Of a stretch of DNA of 64,000 bases, positions 18,691 through 26,765 are shown piece by piece. How positions within the stretch are numbered: the first letter of the stretch is position 1; each line of letters begins with the position of its first letter. Both the position numbers and the translations under genes were made by a program. Below the pieces are notes generated by a model. It made no database searches. It worked only from the letters and a program-made list of their open reading frames with translations, and was not told where the DNA came from. The DNA comes from Buttiauxella agrestis. GTDB taxonomy: Bacteria > Pseudomonadota > Gammaproteobacteria > Enterobacterales > Enterobacteriaceae. Where the stretch lies: assembly GCF_900446255.1 (NCBI RefSeq), contig NZ_UIGI01000001.1, positions 3,932,763 to 3,996,762 on the forward strand. Direction: 5' to 3'.

Positions 18691-20277
18691 ATGATGCAAA
18701 GCAATATGGCGCCTTCCGGTATGGCGGTTACTCCACATCATTTAGCCAGTGAAACGGCGTTATCCGTCCTGCGCCATGGTGGTGACGCTATCGAAGCGAT
18801 GGTGGCCGCAGCGGCAACCATTGCCGTGGTTTATCCCCATATGAATGGTATTGGTGGTGACGGTTTCTGGCTGATTGTTCCGCCAGAGGGCGAACCGATT
18901 GCTATTGATGCCAGCGGTGCTGCGGGTTCTCTCGCATCTCTAGAATTTTATGCAGGCGCTTGCTCAATCCCACATCGTGGCCCCAAAGCGGCGCTGACCG
19001 TTCCTGGAACCCTTAGCGGGTGGGATGAAGCACTGAAGATTGCGGCGCAACTTGGGGGCGGGCAATTACCGCTTTCGCGTTTACTGGCCGACGCCATTCG
19101 CTATGCGGCAGATGGTATTCCGGTCACGCAATCCCAGGCGCAGGCGACGCACAGCAAATATGACGAACTGGTCAATATTGCGGGGTTTGCCGAGACGTTT
19201 TTGGACCGCGGTGAAATTCCGCGCGCAGGTAGCCGTTTCACTCAACCCCGCCTGGCTGAAACATTGACGCGCCTGACCGTTGAAGGACTCGATAGTTTTT
19301 ATCGCGGCCCGTTAGCCGCCCTGATTACCGAAGAACTTGCTGATTTAGGTATGCCCATCACGTTGCAGGATCTCGCCGCCCAACGTGCGAAACGCCGCAT
19401 TCCGCTGCATCTGAGCCACCAGCTTGGCGATGTTTATAATATGACGCCGCCGACTCAGGGCCTGGTGTCGTTGGCAATCCTCGGGATCACCGAGAATCTG
19501 GACATGGCGCAAGCCAATGAAACTCAAACCGTTCATCGCATCGTTGAAGCAACCAAAAAGGCCTTTGCACTGCGCGACAAATACATCACCGATCCTCGCC
19601 ACATTACCACCTCAATCCAAAGTCTGTTGGAGCCAGAACCCCTTGCCGCACTGGCCGCAGAAATTGATGACACCAAAGCCGCTGACTGGGGGACCGGCAA
19701 AGGCCCTGGCGACACGGTATGGATGGGCGTGATTGATAGCAGCGGACTGGCGGTGTCATTTATTCAGAGCATTTATCACGAGTTTGGCAGCGGCGTTGTG
19801 CTGCCAAAAAGCGGCATTTTGTGGCAAAACCGCGGCGCGGCATTCAGCCTCCAGCCTGATAGCTTGCTAAGTCTGGCTCCCGGGAAACAACCGTTCCACA
19901 CGCTGAACCCAGCCGCCGCACGGCTGGCTGACGGGCGCACGATGGTTTACGGCTCGATGGGCGGCGATGGGCAACCGCAGACTCAGGCCGCCATTTTTAC
20001 GCGCCACGTTATTCAGGGGATGCCATTACAAGAAGCCGTGACCGCGCCACGCTGGTTATTAGGCAGAACCTGGGGGCAAGCCTCCGACAGCCTGAAATTA
20101 GAAGGCCGATTTAGCCCGGAAACGTTCAAAGCACTACGTGAATGGGGGCATGACGTGGAAGCGTTGCCTGATTTTAGTGAAGCCGTCGGCCATGCCGGAG
20201 CCATTGTGCGCCACATCAACGGCATGCTCGAAGGCGCATATGACCCGCGCAGTAATGGCAGCGCCGCAGGATTCTAA
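18691..20277 (+). CDS. hpxW: HpxW, oxamate amidohydrolase (gamma-glutamyltransferase fold)
   Basis: A 528-residue N-terminal-nucleophile hydrolase related to gamma-glutamyltranspeptidase. The Klebsiella pneumoniae enzyme hydrolyses oxamate to oxalate and ammonia, the last nitrogen-releasing step of ureide breakdown. The precursor is expected to cleave itself before Thr342 (GKGPG-D-TVWMGVIDSSG), freeing the nucleophile. Other landmarks are MNGIGGDGFWLI, MTPPTQGL and YGSMGGDGQPQ. No signal peptide, unlike periplasmic Ggt, so it acts in the cytoplasm. First gene of hpxWXYZ. Either of the first two Met codons could be the start; GAGAGAT precedes them. Confidence 0.9.
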   Translation: MMQSNMAPSGMAVTPHHLASETALSVLRHGGDAIEAMVAAAATIAVVYPHMNGIGGDGFWLIVPPEGEPIAIDASGAAGSLASLEFYAGACSIPHRGPKAALTVPGTLSGWDEALKIAAQLGGGQLPLSRLLADAIRYAADGIPVTQSQAQATHSKYDELVNIAGFAETFLDRGEIPRAGSRFTQPRLAETLTRLTVEGLDSFYRGPLAALITEELADLGMPITLQDLAAQRAKRRIPLHLSHQLGDVYNMTPPTQGLVSLAILGITENLDMAQANETQTVHRIVEATKKAFALRDKYITDPRHITTSIQSLLEPEPLAALAAEIDDTKAADWGTGKGPGDTVWMGVIDSSGLAVSFIQSIYHEFGSGVVLPKSGILWQNRGAAFSLQPDSLLSLAPGKQPFHTLNPAAARLADGRTMVYGSMGGDGQPQTQAAIFTRHVIQGMPLQEAVTAPRWLLGRTWGQASDSLKLEGRFSPETFKALREWGHDVEALPDFSEAVGHAGAIVRHINGMLEGAYDPRSNGSAAGF

Positions 20278-20287
20278 GGATAAACAG

Positions 20288-20476
20288 ATGAAATCAGAAA
20301 GTTTTGACTGGCCCGCTTATATCCAGTTAATGGAACAACTGCTTAATGTCCCACTGGATGACATGCGCAGAAAGGAGATTGAAATCCAACTGACGCGCAT
20401 GGCGGCATTAGCGGAGCCGCTGATGGAATTTCCATTACCTCAACGCCAGGAAGTCGCGGGGGTTTATAAACTATGA
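20288..20476 (+). CDS. hpxX: HpxX, small DUF4089 / AtzG-like protein
   Basis: A 62-residue protein encoded between hpxW and hpxY, with AAGGAT upstream and an ATGA overlap with hpxY. It resembles DUF4089 proteins such as AtzG, the small GatC-like partner that forms a complex with the amidase AtzE. The tight coupling to an amidase gene supports the same role: a structural subunit that completes or stabilises HpxY. The sequence is mainly helical and charged (DWPAYIQLMEQLLNVPL...), without catalytic motifs. Confidence 0.8.
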   Translation: MKSESFDWPAYIQLMEQLLNVPLDDMRRKEIEIQLTRMAALAEPLMEFPLPQRQEVAGVYKL

Positions 20477-21852
20477 ACGCACTTTCCATTCGCGATATTC
20501 AGCAAGGATTAGCCAGCGGTGAGTTTTCAGCCCAGGAACTGGCGCGCCTTACTCTCGCTAAAATAGAGCAATCGAACCCTGATATTAATGCTTTCACCGA
20601 AATAACCGCCCCGCGTTTGCTGCAAGAAGCAGCGAGCATTGACGAGCGTCGCGCCCGCGGGGAAACGCTGCCACCGTTAGCTGGAGTACCTTATGCGGTA
20701 AAAAACCTTTTTGATATTAAAGGTGTGACAACACTTGCCGGTGCCGAGCTTTTTAGCACACAACCTCCTGCCAGTGCGGATGCGTTCGCCATCAAACAAT
20801 TAAGCGCTGCCGGAGCCATGCTTTCAGGCGCGCTGAATATGGATGCCTACGCCTACGGTTTTACCACGGAAAATAGCCATTACGGCGCGACCCGAAATCC
20901 ACATGATTTTGCACGCATTGCGGGAGGTTCATCCGGAGGATCTGCCGCGGCCGTCGCGGCTGGGATGGTAAACTTTACGCTTGGAACCGACACCAACGGC
21001 TCGATTCGCGTTCCGGCTTCGCTATGTGGCGTCTTTGGCCTGAAGCCAACTTTCGGGCGTCTTTCACGCAGCGGCAGCCAGCCTTTTGTTGCCAGTCTCG
21101 ATCATATCGGCCCCCTTGCACGCAGCGTGGACGATCTGGCACGGGTTTATGATGCGCTCCAGGGTATTGATCCTGCAGATCATTTCCAGTCTGCACGAAG
21201 CATTGAACCGGTCGCCAGTCAACCAGAGCCAGCCACACATTTACGTTGCGCGGTGCTCGGCGGCTTTTTCGAGGAGTGGTGCGATGAAGATGCGAAAAAT
21301 GCCGTGGCGCGTGTGGCCCATACGCTGGAGGCACTTGAGCGCGTGACATTACCGCAAGCCGGGTTAGCGCGATCGGCGGCATTTTTACTGTCTGCCGCTG
21401 AAGGAGGAAATCATTATCTGCCCGCATTGCGCGAACAGGCCGAACGTTTTGAGATTAATTCTCGCGAACGTTTATTGGCAGGCGCAATGACGCCATCCGC
21501 CTGGTACACGCAGGCGCAGCGTTTCCGCACGTGGTTGCGCGATAAGACGCTGCCGCTGTTTGACGATTTTGACGTGTTGATTGCCCCGGCTACACCATGC
21601 GGCGCAACACTTATCGGCCAGCAAACCATGCGAATCAACGGCACAGACCTTCCTGTAAAAGCCAGCATGGGGATGCTGACTCAGCCAATTTCTTTCCTCG
21701 GCTTACCGGTGGTGACGGTGCCGTTAATGACCGCAAGTGGCAATCCTATTGGCGTGCAGCTCATTGCGCCGCCCTGGCGAGAAGATATCTGCCTGAGAGC
21801 CGCCCATCGGCTTGAAATACAGGGTATGCTGGCAGGGAAAATCACCAGGTAA
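20473..21852 (+). CDS. hpxY: HpxY, amidase-signature hydrolase (AtzE-like)
   Basis: Amidase-signature enzyme of 459 residues. The catalytic triad is clear: Lys77 (YAVKNLFDIKG), cis-Ser153 (GGSSGGSAAA) and nucleophile Ser177 (GTDTNGSIRVPAS). It is closest in character to AtzE (1-carboxybiuret hydrolase) and allophanate hydrolase-type amidases, and its neighbours HpxX and HpxZ match AtzG and AtzH. The true substrate is not established; the cluster suggests a ureido acid such as oxalurate. It overlaps hpxX by 4 bases and is 10 bases from hpxZ. Confidence 0.85.
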   Translation: MNALSIRDIQQGLASGEFSAQELARLTLAKIEQSNPDINAFTEITAPRLLQEAASIDERRARGETLPPLAGVPYAVKNLFDIKGVTTLAGAELFSTQPPASADAFAIKQLSAAGAMLSGALNMDAYAYGFTTENSHYGATRNPHDFARIAGGSSGGSAAAVAAGMVNFTLGTDTNGSIRVPASLCGVFGLKPTFGRLSRSGSQPFVASLDHIGPLARSVDDLARVYDALQGIDPADHFQSARSIEPVASQPEPATHLRCAVLGGFFEEWCDEDAKNAVARVAHTLEALERVTLPQAGLARSAAFLLSAAEGGNHYLPALREQAERFEINSRERLLAGAMTPSAWYTQAQRFRTWLRDKTLPLFDDFDVLIAPATPCGATLIGQQTMRINGTDLPVKASMGMLTQPISFLGLPVVTVPLMTASGNPIGVQLIAPPWREDICLRAAHRLEIQGMLAGKITR

Positions 21853-21862
21853 GGTAAATACT

Positions 21863-22246
21863 ATGATGCGAGATAATATTGATCGCCCGGCAATCGTCAA
21901 TGAGGTGAGTGCCGCTTTTTACCGCTACGAACAGGCGTTGATCAGCAACGATGTTGCAGTGTTGGATGAGTTATTCTGGTCCGATCCGCGCACCGTGCGC
22001 TACGGAGCCAGTGAAAACCTGTACGGGATCGATGAGATCAGAGCGTTCAGAAATACCCGTTCATCACAGGGGTTAGAACGGCTTTTACAGAACACGACGA
22101 TCACCACCTACGGCGATGATATGGCCGTTGCCAGTACCGAATTTACTCGGGAAGGTTGTGATAAAATTGGCCGCCAGATGCAGACCTGGGTCAAATTCCC
22201 TTATGGCTGGCGCATTGTAGCAGCCCATGTCAGCTTGATGAGTTAA
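21863..22246 (+). CDS. hpxZ: HpxZ, DUF3225 / AtzH-like protein
   Basis: A 127-residue SnoaL-like (cone-shaped alpha/beta barrel) protein of the DUF3225 family. The characterised member AtzH is a decarboxylating amidohydrolase acting on 1,3-dicarboxyurea, so a small carboxylated amide is a reasonable guess for HpxZ. Family blocks include ELFWSDPRTVRYGASENLYGIDEIRAFR and QTWVKFPYGWRIVAAHVS. AAGGTAAA lies before tandem ATG codons at 21863 and 21866. It is the last gene of hpxWXYZ. Confidence 0.8.
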   Translation: MMRDNIDRPAIVNEVSAAFYRYEQALISNDVAVLDELFWSDPRTVRYGASENLYGIDEIRAFRNTRSSQGLERLLQNTTITTYGDDMAVASTEFTREGCDKIGRQMQTWVKFPYGWRIVAAHVSLMS

Positions 22247-22252
22247 AGAGAA

Positions 22253-22274
22253 TGGCGGGTCAATGCACCCGCCA
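22253..22274 (-). terminator. Hairpin between converging hpxZ and hpxB
   Basis: Perfect stem TGGCGGGT-CAATGC-ACCCGCCA. On the minus strand it is followed by the moderately T-rich TTCTCTTT, so it more likely ends hpxAB transcripts. Confidence 0.6.
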
Positions 22275-22280
22275 CTCAAA

Positions 22281-23237
22281 TCATCCCTTAAATGGATGCG
22301 TCTTGACCCAATGCTCGGCAATATCCTGGCGACGGCAAATCCACACATCGTCATGTTGCTGCACATAATCCAGAAAACGTTGTAGTGCTTTGAAGCGACC
22401 AGGGCGCCCAAGCAAGCGGCAATGCATGCCAATCGACATCATTTTCGGCGCGATTTCCCCTTCTTCATATAGCACATCAAAACTGTCTTTGAGATAGGTA
22501 TAAAACTGCTCGGCGGTGTTAAAACCCTGCGCGGTGGCAAAGCGCATGTCGTTGGCATCGAGAGTATACGGCACCACCAGATGAGGTTTTACGCTGCCGT
22601 CGCTACAGGTGACTTTGCTCCAGAATGGCAAATCATCGCCGTAATAATCGCTGTCATAAAGAAAACCGCCATTCTCCGCCACCAGACGACGCGTATTAGG
22701 GCTGTCGCGCCCGGTGTACCAACCCAGCGGTTTGTTGCCGAACAAATCTTCGAGGATTTCTATCGCCTGGTGCATATGCTGACGCTCTGTGGCTTCGTCG
22801 AGGTTTTGATAGTGGATCCAGCGCCAGCCATGGCTCACCACGTCGTAATCAGCGGCTTTTATTGCTGCCACGATTTCAGGGTTTCGTGCCAGAGCCATTG
22901 CGACACCAAAAATGCTCATGGTGAGGCCGCGTTTCTGGAATTCATTGTGGATACGCCAGAACCCGGCGCGCGAGCCATATTCATAGAGTGAGTCCATCGA
23001 CATATGGCGGTCGGGAAAACTCGCGGCGCCGATAATATCCGAAAGAAATTGCTCGGAACCGGCATCGCCGTGCAGTACGTGGTTTTCACCCCCCTCTTCA
23101 AAATTGAGGACAAATTGCACGGCAACTCGAGCGTTATTCGGCCACTGCGCGTGTGGTGGCATACCCGCATAACCTTTCATGTCGCGCGGGTAGTTCTCGG
23201 TAAAATGATAGTTTTTATTTTTTGGTGCTTCATTCAT
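22281..23237 (-). CDS. hpxB: Allantoinase, PuuE/polysaccharide-deacetylase type
   Basis: A 318-residue PuuE-type allantoinase that hydrolyses (S)-allantoin to allantoate. This cofactor-independent family is unrelated to the metal-dependent AllB of E. coli. Landmarks are YPRDMKGYAGMPPHAQWPNNARVAVQFVLNFEEGGE, the polysaccharide-deacetylase-like block DVVSHGWRWIHYQNL, and GWYTGRDSPNTRRLVAENGGFLYDSDYYGDDLPFW. It follows hpxA by 30 bases on the same strand, so the two form an allantoin racemase-allantoinase operon. Confidence 0.92.
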   Translation of the reverse strand: MNEAPKNKNYHFTENYPRDMKGYAGMPPHAQWPNNARVAVQFVLNFEEGGENHVLHGDAGSEQFLSDIIGAASFPDRHMSMDSLYEYGSRAGFWRIHNEFQKRGLTMSIFGVAMALARNPEIVAAIKAADYDVVSHGWRWIHYQNLDEATERQHMHQAIEILEDLFGNKPLGWYTGRDSPNTRRLVAENGGFLYDSDYYGDDLPFWSKVTCSDGSVKPHLVVPYTLDANDMRFATAQGFNTAEQFYTYLKDSFDVLYEEGEIAPKMMSIGMHCRLLGRPGRFKALQRFLDYVQQHDDVWICRRQDIAEHWVKTHPFKG

Positions 23238-23267
23238 GGTTCGGTCCTTATGAGCCGAGCCAGAAAA

Positions 23268-24005
23268 TCAACTCAGCATGTCAAAACAGCCGGATAATGG
23301 CTTTTTATTCGGATACGCGAGATCACCGTGTTTACTGGTTCCAAGGCCAAGTGCGATGAGGGATTCCACCATTTTCACCGCAGCCGTGACGCCATCGATA
23401 ACCGGAATGCCTAATTCAGAAGTCAGTTCTCGGGCAAGATTGGCCATCCCACCGCAACCGAGCACAATGGCTCCGCTGTTATCTTCTTTCATGGCTTGTA
23501 TACAACGCTCGCGTACCTTCATCTGAGCAAGACCCGTGCCATCTTCCAAAGCCAGCACCGGGAGATCAATCGCATGCAATGCCGCGCAATGGTGCTCAAA
23601 ACCATATTGTTGTAATAAATGGCGCGCAATAATCACGGTGCGCGGCAAAGTAGTCACAATGGAGAAACGTGTCGCAACCATCGTTGCAGCGTGCATTGCC
23701 GCTTCGGCGATCCCGATAACCGGCCCACTGGCGAGTTCACGCGCGGCCAGCAAACCCGGATCGCCAAAACAGGCAATAACATGGCCGCTCACTCCCTGCT
23801 CCTTGCCGCGCTTGATTTGCTCAAGCACACCAATGGCGGCAATGGCTTCATCAAAATGCCCTTCAATAGATTCCACACCTTGCGTTGGGCAAACGGCAAT
23901 AATTTCGCTGGTAGGTGCAGCAACGCTTCGCGCCGCCTGCGCGATGGTGTGTGTCATCGCAACATTAGTATTTGGGTTGATCACCTGGATCAAATGTTTC
24001 GTCAT
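23268..24005 (-). CDS. hpxA: Allantoin racemase
   Basis: Asp/Glu/hydantoin racemase family member of 245 residues. It interconverts R- and S-allantoin so that spontaneously racemised allantoin can be used by the S-specific allantoinase. The two catalytic cysteines, Cys79 (VIACFGDPG) and Cys184 (VLGCGGM), occupy the same positions as in the characterised Klebsiella enzyme. The start MTKHLIQVINPNTN at 24005 is the family N-terminus; the frame open to 24041 adds 12 unsupported codons. First gene of hpxAB, divergent from hpxC. Confidence 0.94.
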   Translation of the reverse strand: MTKHLIQVINPNTNVAMTHTIAQAARSVAAPTSEIIAVCPTQGVESIEGHFDEAIAAIGVLEQIKRGKEQGVSGHVIACFGDPGLLAARELASGPVIGIAEAAMHAATMVATRFSIVTTLPRTVIIARHLLQQYGFEHHCAALHAIDLPVLALEDGTGLAQMKVRERCIQAMKEDNSGAIVLGCGGMANLARELTSELGIPVIDGVTAAVKMVESLIALGLGTSKHGDLAYPNKKPLSGCFDMLS

Positions 24006-24067
24006 ATTGAGTCCTCTGTATTTTTTCCCGGGGTTTAGCACCAGATTCGGGCAACAAAATGTTCAAT

Positions 24068-24187
24068 TGCACCATGGTAAAGCGCAACGATTAACCGCAC
24101 GGGTTTATTAATGCACCAAAAAGCCTGAATAATCCATTTGTTCCACAAAACATGAAACCTGGCCTGGTTAATGCAACGAAAGTTGCA
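24068..24187 (+). promoter_or_regulatory. hpxA/hpxC divergent control region
   Basis: Within the 221-base gap: two TGCACCA half-sites (24068-24074, 24112-24118) like NtrC half-sites; a poorer sigma-54-like TGGCCTGGTTAATGCA (24160-24175, correct GG-N10-GC spacing); and a perfect inverted repeat TGCAAC-GAAA-GTTGCA (24172-24187) that could bind a ureide-responsive regulator. All are candidates only. Confidence 0.35.
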
Positions 24188-24226
24188 GACATTCCGTCAG
24201 CATCTGTTTTTAAAGGAGCAGATTTC

Positions 24227-25720
24227 ATGCCAAACAATGAAAATACGTCATCAGCTTTGACCGATAGCGCCAATGCCGGGTACAGCCCGCGCCTGTGTAA
24301 TGATGATCTGGCGCCGACACGCAACCAGACATGGTCCTGGTACAATATTTTTTCTTTCTGGATGTCCGACGTGCACAGTATGGGTGGCTATGTGGTGGCA
24401 GCCAGTTTCTTCACGTTAGGGCTGGCGAGTTGGCAGGTTTTGCTTTGCCTGTTGGTCGGAATTTGCATCGTGCAACTGTGTGCAAACCTGGTCGCTAAAC
24501 CAAGCCAGATGGCGGGAGTACCTTATGCCGTAATTTGCCGCCAGGCATTTGGCGTATTTGGAGCCAATATTCCGGCTGTGATTCGCGGACTCATCGCATT
24601 CGCCTGGTACGGTATCCAGACCTGGCTGGCAACCAACGCCCTGATGCTCGTTATGCTGAAGTTCTGGCCGTCACTTGCGCCAATGACCACCGGGCACTTT
24701 CTCGGTCTTTCGCATCTCGGGTGGGTCTGCTTTGGCATCATGTGGGTGCTACAGGCGATGGTGTTCTGGCACGGCATGAATGCGATTAAACGCTTTATTG
24801 ATATCGCCGGACCTGCGGTTTATGTGGTGATGATGGCCCTGGCGGGCTGGATTTTGTATCAAACAGGATTTGATGGAATTTCGTTTACTCTTGCCAGTAA
24901 ACAACTCACTTCTGGCGAACAAGCATGGCAAATGCTGACCGCAACTGCACTGGTGGTTTCATACTTCTCCGGCCCGTTACTGAACTTCGGTGACTTCTCG
25001 CGCTACGGTAAAAGCATGAAAGAGATCCGCCGTGGCAACCGCTGGGGACTTCCGTTCAACTTCCTGCTGTTCTCGATTGTGACCGTGGTTATCGTATCCG
25101 GCACCCAATCGTTGTTTGGAAAAATGATTACAGACCCAATCGAAACTGTCAGTCATGTTGGCAACAGCCTCGCGATGGCAATTGGTTTGCTGACCATGAT
25201 TACCGCCACTATCGGCATTAATATCGTCGCGAACTTCGTGTCACCCGCTTTCGACTTCTCGAACTGCTCACCGCAGAAGATTAGCTTCCGCACTGGCGGG
25301 ATGATTGCGGCCGTGGGCTCTGTATTACTGACACCGTGGAACCTGTTCCAGTCCCCTGAACTTATTCACTACACGCTGGACGTGCTGGGATCGTTTATTG
25401 GGCCGCTGTTCGGGATTTTGCTGACTGATTTCTACATCATCAAACGCAGCAAAATTTATGTCGACGATCTGTTTGATGCCACTCCTAAAGGACGCTACTG
25501 GTACAAAGGGGGCTTCAACCCAAAAGCGATTCTTGCTCTGGTGCCATCCGTCGCAGTTTGTCTGACCATCAGCTTTACTCCTTCACTTCATGAAGTGGCA
25601 AACTTTAGCTGGTTTATCGGCGCATTCATGAGCGCAGGTTGCTACCGCTGGCTGGCTCGTGCCGAGAAAGTGAATGAAGTTGCTGACTTTAACGGGCAGG
25701 TTGCGGTTTCAAAAGAGTAA
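24227..25720 (+). CDS. hpxC: Allantoin permease, NCS1 family
   Basis: A 497-residue inner-membrane transporter of the nucleobase:cation symporter-1 family with about 12 helices. Family blocks are LAPTRNQTWSWYNIFSFWMSDVHS near the N-terminus, GNRWGLPFNFLLF and VNFV/ANFVSPAFDFSN. Next to allantoin racemase and allantoinase genes, it most probably imports allantoin; another purine-derived ureide is possible. The start MPNNENTSSALT at 24227 has AAAGGAGC 9 bases upstream; the open frame back to 24152 crosses the control region. It has its own terminator. Confidence 0.88.
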   Translation: MPNNENTSSALTDSANAGYSPRLCNDDLAPTRNQTWSWYNIFSFWMSDVHSMGGYVVAASFFTLGLASWQVLLCLLVGICIVQLCANLVAKPSQMAGVPYAVICRQAFGVFGANIPAVIRGLIAFAWYGIQTWLATNALMLVMLKFWPSLAPMTTGHFLGLSHLGWVCFGIMWVLQAMVFWHGMNAIKRFIDIAGPAVYVVMMALAGWILYQTGFDGISFTLASKQLTSGEQAWQMLTATALVVSYFSGPLLNFGDFSRYGKSMKEIRRGNRWGLPFNFLLFSIVTVVIVSGTQSLFGKMITDPIETVSHVGNSLAMAIGLLTMITATIGINIVANFVSPAFDFSNCSPQKISFRTGGMIAAVGSVLLTPWNLFQSPELIHYTLDVLGSFIGPLFGILLTDFYIIKRSKIYVDDLFDATPKGRYWYKGGFNPKAILALVPSVAVCLTISFTPSLHEVANFSWFIGAFMSAGCYRWLARAEKVNEVADFNGQVAVSKE

Positions 25721-25733
25721 TCTTGCGCACGAT

Positions 25734-25767
25734 AAAGGCCTGAGTTGTTGCAGACTCAGGCCTTTTC
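25734..25767 (+). terminator. Terminator of hpxC
   Basis: Stem AAAGGCCTGAGT / ACTCAGGCCTTT (loop TGTTGCAG) followed by a short T tract. It marks the right end of the hpx cluster. Confidence 0.9.
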
Positions 25768-25881
25768 AAATTAATTAGTACGAAATCCGACACGTTATCA
25801 AAGAGCCATTTCCCCTTCTGTACCTTATTATTTTCAGTTAGCCGGAACCATTGCAAGCTGCTGATAAGGTGCATGATTAGA

Positions 25882-26652
25882 ATGGAAACTAAAAAGATCA
25901 TTGTTGGAATCACATCTGCTATTTTTTGCCTGTCACTAACTGGATGCGGTCAACAAGGAAAATTTATTGATGCTCAAAAATCGACATATAAACCGCGCCC
26001 AGTGGTATCACCTCAATTAACTGAGCAAGAACTTTTCGGTTGGGATCCTTCTGCGGAGATCACAGAAGAGGATATCCAGGACGCTATTGCCCAGGCAGAA
26101 GATGAAATAAGCATCCCACGCAATGCTTCAATTATTTTGGTGCAGTCAGGAGAGAAAACCCCTGATACTGACATGCAAAAAGAGCTGGAAAAACACTACA
26201 AAGTCGCGACATTCTCCGGGATTTCACCTTCCAAAAAAATCACTGCAAATAAAGAACCCTCCACTACCACCAATAGTTATATGTTGACTCTCCGTTATTT
26301 CGGAGCAAGGGGTAGACAAAGCACAGTGATTGTTTACTGGCCAACATTGCAGATGGGAATATTTGATAAACAAGCTAACTCTGTTGTGTGGCAGGACTTT
26401 CAACCGGTTAATAATAACAATCAAATTAGTTCGCTACGTTACTTGACGCGCTATGCCGTTATTGATGTCAAAACGGGTAACTGGGAAATGTATTCACCAG
26501 CGAGTATTGAGACAGCGATACCCATTCCTCCCGTCAATACAACTAAAGTAAAAGATTTGGAAAATGTAATTAAAAAATCAAAACAACAGACCTATCAGGT
26601 TAATGCTCAGGAGATTTATTCACGGTTTACTAGTGGGAAGAACAGAGGGTAA
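25882..26652 (+). CDS. yafT: YafT-like lipoprotein
   Basis: Predicted lipoprotein of 256 residues with a signal peptide and the lipobox LSLTGC (Cys22 from the start METKK). A start three codons earlier (25873) is equally open, but AAGG lies too close to it. The mature region contains LTEQELFGWDPSAEITEEDIQDA and IILVQSGEKTPDT, then a beta-rich part, with no enzymatic motif I recognise. It resembles E. coli YafT, which occupies the same place between fadE/yafV and aspV; the name is from memory of that gene. Function unknown; probably attached to the cell envelope. Confidence 0.65.
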   Translation: METKKIIVGITSAIFCLSLTGCGQQGKFIDAQKSTYKPRPVVSPQLTEQELFGWDPSAEITEEDIQDAIAQAEDEISIPRNASIILVQSGEKTPDTDMQKELEKHYKVATFSGISPSKKITANKEPSTTTNSYMLTLRYFGARGRQSTVIVYWPTLQMGIFDKQANSVVWQDFQPVNNNNQISSLRYLTRYAVIDVKTGNWEMYSPASIETAIPIPPVNTTKVKDLENVIKKSKQQTYQVNAQEIYSRFTSGKNRG

Positions 26653-26656
26653 TTGG

Positions 26657-26682
26657 GATTGGCCAGGGTGGACTGGCCAATC
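26657..26682. terminator. Hairpin after yafT
   Basis: Perfect 10-base stem GATTGGCCAG-GGTGGA-CTGGCCAATC, 5 bases after the yafT stop. It has no T run on either strand, so terminator function is uncertain. Confidence 0.4.
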
Positions 26683-26765
26683 GGTGTATACTGTCGCCGA
26701 AGATTACACGTATCAGTGTATCCACAACGACCAAATTACCGGATTCTGAACCTTCGTCGATCTGC

